A DNA stretch of 64,000 nucleotides from Hyphomicrobiales bacterium (lineage in GTDB: Bacteria; Pseudomonadota; Alphaproteobacteria; Rhizobiales; Rhizobiaceae), in NCBI GenBank assembly GCA_900472395.1, contig UCHV01000025.1, forward strand, positions 62,001 to 126,000. Reading direction: 5' to 3'. A program made the translations under genes and the position numbers. Shown here in pieces: positions 59,257-64,000 of the stretch. Under the pieces are notes generated by a model, which made no database searches, was not told where the DNA came from, and was given only the letters and a program-made list of their open reading frames with translations. The first letter of the stretch is position 1, and each line of letters starts with the position of its first letter.

Positions 59257-60243
59257 TCAAGCCCCCTTCAGGCGCGCTATGTCGATGCGCCTGTTTGAAT
59301 ACCAGATGATGCCGCGCTGCAACACGATGAACACGAAGAGCAGTACGCCGATAACGATTTTCGTCCACCATGAGGACAATGTGCCGTCGAAAACGATGTA
59401 GGTCTGGATCAATCCCTGGATGAGGATGCCGACGAATGTGCCGGCGATCAGCCCGGTGCCGCCGGTCAAAAGCGTGCCGCCGATGACGACCGCCGCAATC
59501 GCATCGAGTTCGACACCCACTGTGGCCAGCGAATAACCGGAGGAGGTGTAGAAGGTGTAGACGATGCCGGCGAGGCCGGAGAGAAAACCGGAGGTGGCGT
59601 ATATGCCGATGGTGGTACGCCCCACCGGCACGCCCATCAGTTCCGCCGATTGCGGATTGCCGCCGAGCGCATAGACATTGGCGCCGAACTTTGTGCGTGA
59701 TGCGATGATGCCACCGATCACGAACACCGCGATCATCAGCATCGACATCGCCGTAAGTCGCCCGCCACCAGGGAACCGGAAATAGAAACCCTGGATCGTA
59801 TCGATGAACGGATGCGAGATCGGAACCGATTCCGTCGAGATGAGGTAGGCAGCACCTCGGGCGAGAAACATGCCGGCGAGCGTCACCACGAAAGGCGGGA
59901 TCTGCAGGTAACGGATCATTGCGCCCATGGCACTGCTGAATGCCGTGGAAATTACCAGAACCAGCGCAAATGCCGTCAGCGGGTGCAGGCCGAACGATCC
60001 GACGGTGACGGCCACAAAGACGCTGGTGAAGGCGATCACCGAACCGATGGACAGATCGATGCCACCCGAGAGGATGACGAACGTCATACCCACGGCCGCA
60101 ATGCCGAGGAAAGCGTTGTCGACAAGCAGGTTGCCGATCACGCGCGTCGAGAACATTGCCGGAAATTGCAGAGCGCAGAGCGCATAGGCGATGATGAAAA
60201 TGGCAAGCGTGGTGACGAAGGGCAGGTTGCGGCTATGGATCAT
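59257..60243 (-). CDS. yjfF: Sugar ABC transporter permease (YjfF-like)
   Basis: 328 residues of the RbsC-like permease family with eight to ten helices. The signature GGIDLSIGSVIAFTSVFVAV and later AAVVIGGTLLTGGTGLIAGT are visible. It overlaps the preceding permease gene by four bases. Together with ytfQ, ytfR and ytfT it forms a galactofuranose-type importer, in which two different permeases make the channel. The assignment to YjfF versus YtfT is by order and pattern. Confidence 0.88.
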   Translation of the reverse strand: MIHSRNLPFVTTLAIFIIAYALCALQFPAMFSTRVIGNLLVDNAFLGIAAVGMTFVILSGGIDLSIGSVIAFTSVFVAVTVGSFGLHPLTAFALVLVISTAFSSAMGAMIRYLQIPPFVVTLAGMFLARGAAYLISTESVPISHPFIDTIQGFYFRFPGGGRLTAMSMLMIAVFVIGGIIASRTKFGANVYALGGNPQSAELMGVPVGRTTIGIYATSGFLSGLAGIVYTFYTSSGYSLATVGVELDAIAAVVIGGTLLTGGTGLIAGTFVGILIQGLIQTYIVFDGTLSSWWTKIVIGVLLFVFIVLQRGIIWYSNRRIDIARLKGA

Positions 60244-61300
60244 CGTGCGCTTCCCTTCACGCTGGTATCATTGACTTCGCTGCGTTTGGTGGGCGTGGCG
60301 ATTTCGGGCCGTTTGCGCCAGAAGCGCAGGAAGGCGGTCAGCGTCAGAAGTGCGGGTGATTGCAGGGTGAGCACGATGACGATGATGACGGCCTTGATGA
60401 TCAGGTTGAATTCCGGTGGGAAACCCGAAACCAGAATGCCGGTATTGATCGACTGGATGATCAGCGCGCCCAAGAGCGAGGCCGCGATTGAAAACCGTCC
60501 GCCATTCAGCGATGTGCCGCCGATGACGACCGCGAGGATGGCATCGAGCTCCAGCCACAGGCCGGCATTGTTGGCGTCTGCGCCGCGGATATCGGCGGTG
60601 ACGATCAGGCCGGCAACCGCTGCCATCAGGCCGGAAATGGCATAGACGAAAAAGATCAGGAATTTTGCGCGCACACCGGCAAGCGTGGCGGCGCGGCGGT
60701 TGATACCGGTCGCCTCGATCAGGAAACCGAGCGCTGAGCGCCGCACCACAAGGCCGACGATCAATGCCATCGCCACCCAGATCAGGATCGGCAACGGTAC
60801 GCCGGCAAAGGAGCCGGAGCCGAGCGCTGCAAACGTGTCGTTGTTGAAGGTGAGGATGGCGCCCTCGGTGATCAGCTGCGCGATGCCGCGACCAGCCACC
60901 ATCAGGATCAGAGTGGCGATGATCGGCTGGATATCGAGGAGCGCCACCAGCATGCCGTTCCATAAGCCGCAGATGAGGCCGACGCCGAGCGAGACGAGAA
61001 TAACGACGGGCAGGCTGTATCCCTGCGTGACGAGACTTGCCGCGACAGCACCGCAGATGGCGATGACCGCGCCGATGGACAGATCGATGCCGCGTGTGGC
61101 GATGACCAGCGTCATGCCGATGGTCAGAAGTGCCACGGGGGCTGCGCGCACCAGTACGTCGATGAGGCTGCCATAGATGCGGCCATTGGCGATGGAGAGA
61201 TTGAGGAAACCGGGCGCAACGGCGGTGATCATCCCCAGGATAACGACAAGCGCGATGATCTGCGGCGCCAGACGGCGCAGGCGGCGGGTGATGGCGTTTT

Positions 61301-61304
<4 letters not shown>
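60240..61304 (-). CDS. ytfT: Sugar ABC transporter permease (YtfT-like)
   Basis: 354 residues with the RbsC-like pattern ATRGIDLSIGAVIAICGAVA and VIGGTSLNGGRFSIAASLLG. The start at ATG 61304 overlaps the end of the ATPase gene by four bases, and it in turn overlaps yjfF. The N-terminus (KNAITRRLRRLAPQIIALVV) is basic and then hydrophobic. It forms the heterodimeric membrane part with YjfF. Confidence 0.88.
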
Positions 61305-62848
<1,544 letters not shown>

Positions 62849-62871
62849 CTGTCCGCACGGGTTATCGGCGA

Positions 62872-62895
62872 GCGGCGCGCGTAAAACCGCGCCGC
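62872..62895 (-). promoter_or_regulatory. Hairpin between ytfQ and ytfR
   Basis: GCGGCGCG and CGCGCCGC form an 8-bp stem with an 8-base loop. A second stem (GTGATG / CATCAC) at 62909-62924 lies nearer ytfQ. Neither has a U-run. Such structures behind binding-protein genes often allow more binding protein than transporter to be made. Confidence 0.5.
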
Positions 62896-62962
62896 CCGTC
62901 TTGCGTCAGTGATGCAGGCATCACGCAGGATGCCCGCTCTTGTTATGCCTTGAGGGCAGGGA

Positions 62963-63922
62963 TCAGTAACCGAGGCCCTTCTTGGACTCGTACACCTTCA
63001 TCGGATCGTCCTTCTGGGTGTAGAGCTTGGATTCGGTCTGGATCCACTTTTTCGGCTCCTTCTTGTCCTTCAGATACGCATCGAGCGCATCGAAGGCCGG
63101 GCCGGCCATGTTCGGGGTCAGTTCCACGGTTGCGTTGGCTTCACCCTTCGCCATGGCCTGGAAAATATCCGGCACGGCGTCGATGGAAACGATCTTGATA
63201 TCGGTGCCCGGCTTCAGGCCGGCTTCCTTGATCGCCTGGATGGCGCCGACGGCCATGTCGTCGTTGTGGGCATAAACGGCACAGATGTCCTTGCCGCCGC
63301 CTTCTGCCTTGATGAAGCTTTCCATGACTTCCTTGCCCTTGGTGCGGGTGAAGTCACCGGTCTGCGAACGCACGATCTTGATGTTCGAAGCGGCCTTGAT
63401 GCCTTCCTCGAAACCCTTCTTGCGGTTGATGGCCGGCGAAGAACCGGTCGTTCCCTGCAGTTCCACGACCTTGCAGTCCTTGGAGCCGACATCCTTGGCA
63501 AGCCATTCGCCGGCAACCTTGCCTTCGTGGACCTGATCGGAGGTCACGGCGGTCAGGTAAAGATCTTTCGGCGACTCGATTTCGCGGTCGAGCAGGATTA
63601 CCGGGATTTTTTCTTCCTTGGCTTCCTTCAGGACGGCATCCCAGCCGGTTGCGACAACAGGTGCGATCAGGATCGCATCGACGCCCTGAGCGATGAAGCC
63701 GCGGATCGCCTTGATCTGGTTTTCCTGCTTCTGCTGCGCATCGGCAAACTTCAGCGTGACGCCACGCTTTTCGGCTTCCTGCTTGGTGACCGTGGTTTCC
63801 GCCGCGCGCCAGCCCGATTCGGAGCCGATCTGCGAGAAGCCCACCGTCAGCGATGCTGCGGAAACGCTTGTTGCCAGGGAAAGTGTGAAAGCGACGCCAA
63901 GCGCCGCGAATGCTGTTCTCAT
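62963..63922 (-). CDS. ytfQ: Galactofuranose-type sugar ABC transporter substrate-binding protein
   Basis: 319 residues, periplasmic-binding protein fold of the RbsB type, with a signal peptide (RTAFAALGVAFTLSLATSVSA). YtfQ-like features include LTVGFSQIGSESGWRAAETT, IKAIRGFIAQGVDAILIAPV and AVYAHNDDMAVGAIQAIKEA. The family in E. coli binds galactofuranose, so a hexofuranose is the best guess. It is the first gene of the operon. The start is ATG 63922 with GGGAGGA upstream. Confidence 0.92.
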   Translation of the reverse strand: MRTAFAALGVAFTLSLATSVSAASLTVGFSQIGSESGWRAAETTVTKQEAEKRGVTLKFADAQQKQENQIKAIRGFIAQGVDAILIAPVVATGWDAVLKEAKEEKIPVILLDREIESPKDLYLTAVTSDQVHEGKVAGEWLAKDVGSKDCKVVELQGTTGSSPAINRKKGFEEGIKAASNIKIVRSQTGDFTRTKGKEVMESFIKAEGGGKDICAVYAHNDDMAVGAIQAIKEAGLKPGTDIKIVSIDAVPDIFQAMAKGEANATVELTPNMAGPAFDALDAYLKDKKEPKKWIQTESKLYTQKDDPMKVYESKKGLGY

Positions 63923-63974
63923 CTTAAATCCTCCCAGAGATGAAACTTAGCAAGTGCCAGGCTAACTGAGCATA

Positions 63975-63985
63975 TAGTAATACTT
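63975..63985. promoter_or_regulatory. Candidate FadR/GntR-type operator upstream of ytfQ
   Basis: TAGTAATACTT contains the palindrome AGTA-A-TACT and matches the FadR-subfamily pattern TNGTnnnACNA at all but the last base. It lies about 55 bases upstream of the ytfQ start. The operon ends with a FadR-type regulator gene, so autogenous control through this site is likely. Inference from pattern and context. Confidence 0.45.
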
Positions 63986-64000
63986 TTGCAAGCGGAATCT

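Overview
The window looks like chromosomal DNA of a Rhizobiaceae alphaproteobacterium (Agrobacterium/Rhizobium sensu lato). The basis is the split atp operon encoding I-a-c-b'-b, a polyprenyl diphosphate synthase of the ubiquinone-10 type, HWE-family kinases, an Agp1-like bacteriophytochrome, YtfQRT/YjfF-type sugar transport and high-GC, densely packed genes. The genus is inferred from gene content, not from a database search. I see no rRNA, tRNA, CRISPR array, insertion sequence or prophage.

Region 1 (1-12.4 kb) is mostly housekeeping: the F0 half of ATP synthase closed by a strong terminator, an EutQ-like cupin, ribonuclease HII, a PA0069-type radical SAM protein, a small glycosyltransferase-like protein, IspE, a TPR-LysM protein, polyprenyl diphosphate synthase, a DUF2007 protein with a TrmN6-like methyltransferase, and an S49 peptidase with a small membrane protein. 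Region 2 (12.4-20.3 kb) joins pyruvate formate-lyase and its activase (pflB-pflA) divergently to a ketodeoxygluconate/uronate operon (kdgK-kdgT-yhcH-kduI-kduD). A perfect FNR-type site lies between the two units. The arrangement suggests use of pectin-derived uronates connected to low-oxygen pyruvate metabolism.

Region 3 (20.3-31.2 kb) holds a CcdAB toxin-antitoxin pair, a small HTH regulator, a betaine-type ABC transporter with two tandem paralogous binding proteins, a YhaN/YhaO-like SMC ATPase and nuclease pair, and gluconokinase. Region 4 (31.4-38.9 kb) has a GAF-HWE sensor kinase, then a kdp potassium pump operon with two extra small membrane ORFs and no kdpDE beside it, then a CobW-type metal chaperone behind a Zur-like palindrome.

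Region 5 (39-46.8 kb) is a surface-polysaccharide patch: a Wzt-like ABC ATPase without an adjacent permease, a 1602-residue protein combining sulfotransferase, coiled coil, WbsX/GH99-like, GT4 and GT2 modules, and a nucleotide-sugar epimerase. Region 6 (46.8-51 kb) contains an omega-aminotransferase divergent from an XRE-cupin regulator, plus small accessory genes. Region 7 (51.1-58.4 kb) is a signalling block: bacteriophytochrome, response regulator and receiver-HWE kinase with overlapping genes, a soluble PAS-PAS chemoreceptor, another receiver and a potassium-channel-like protein with a zinc ribbon. Region 8 (58.5-64 kb) is a galactofuranose-type sugar ABC operon (ytfQ-ytfR-ytfT-yjfF) with a FadR-type GntR regulator at its end and a candidate operator upstream of ytfQ.
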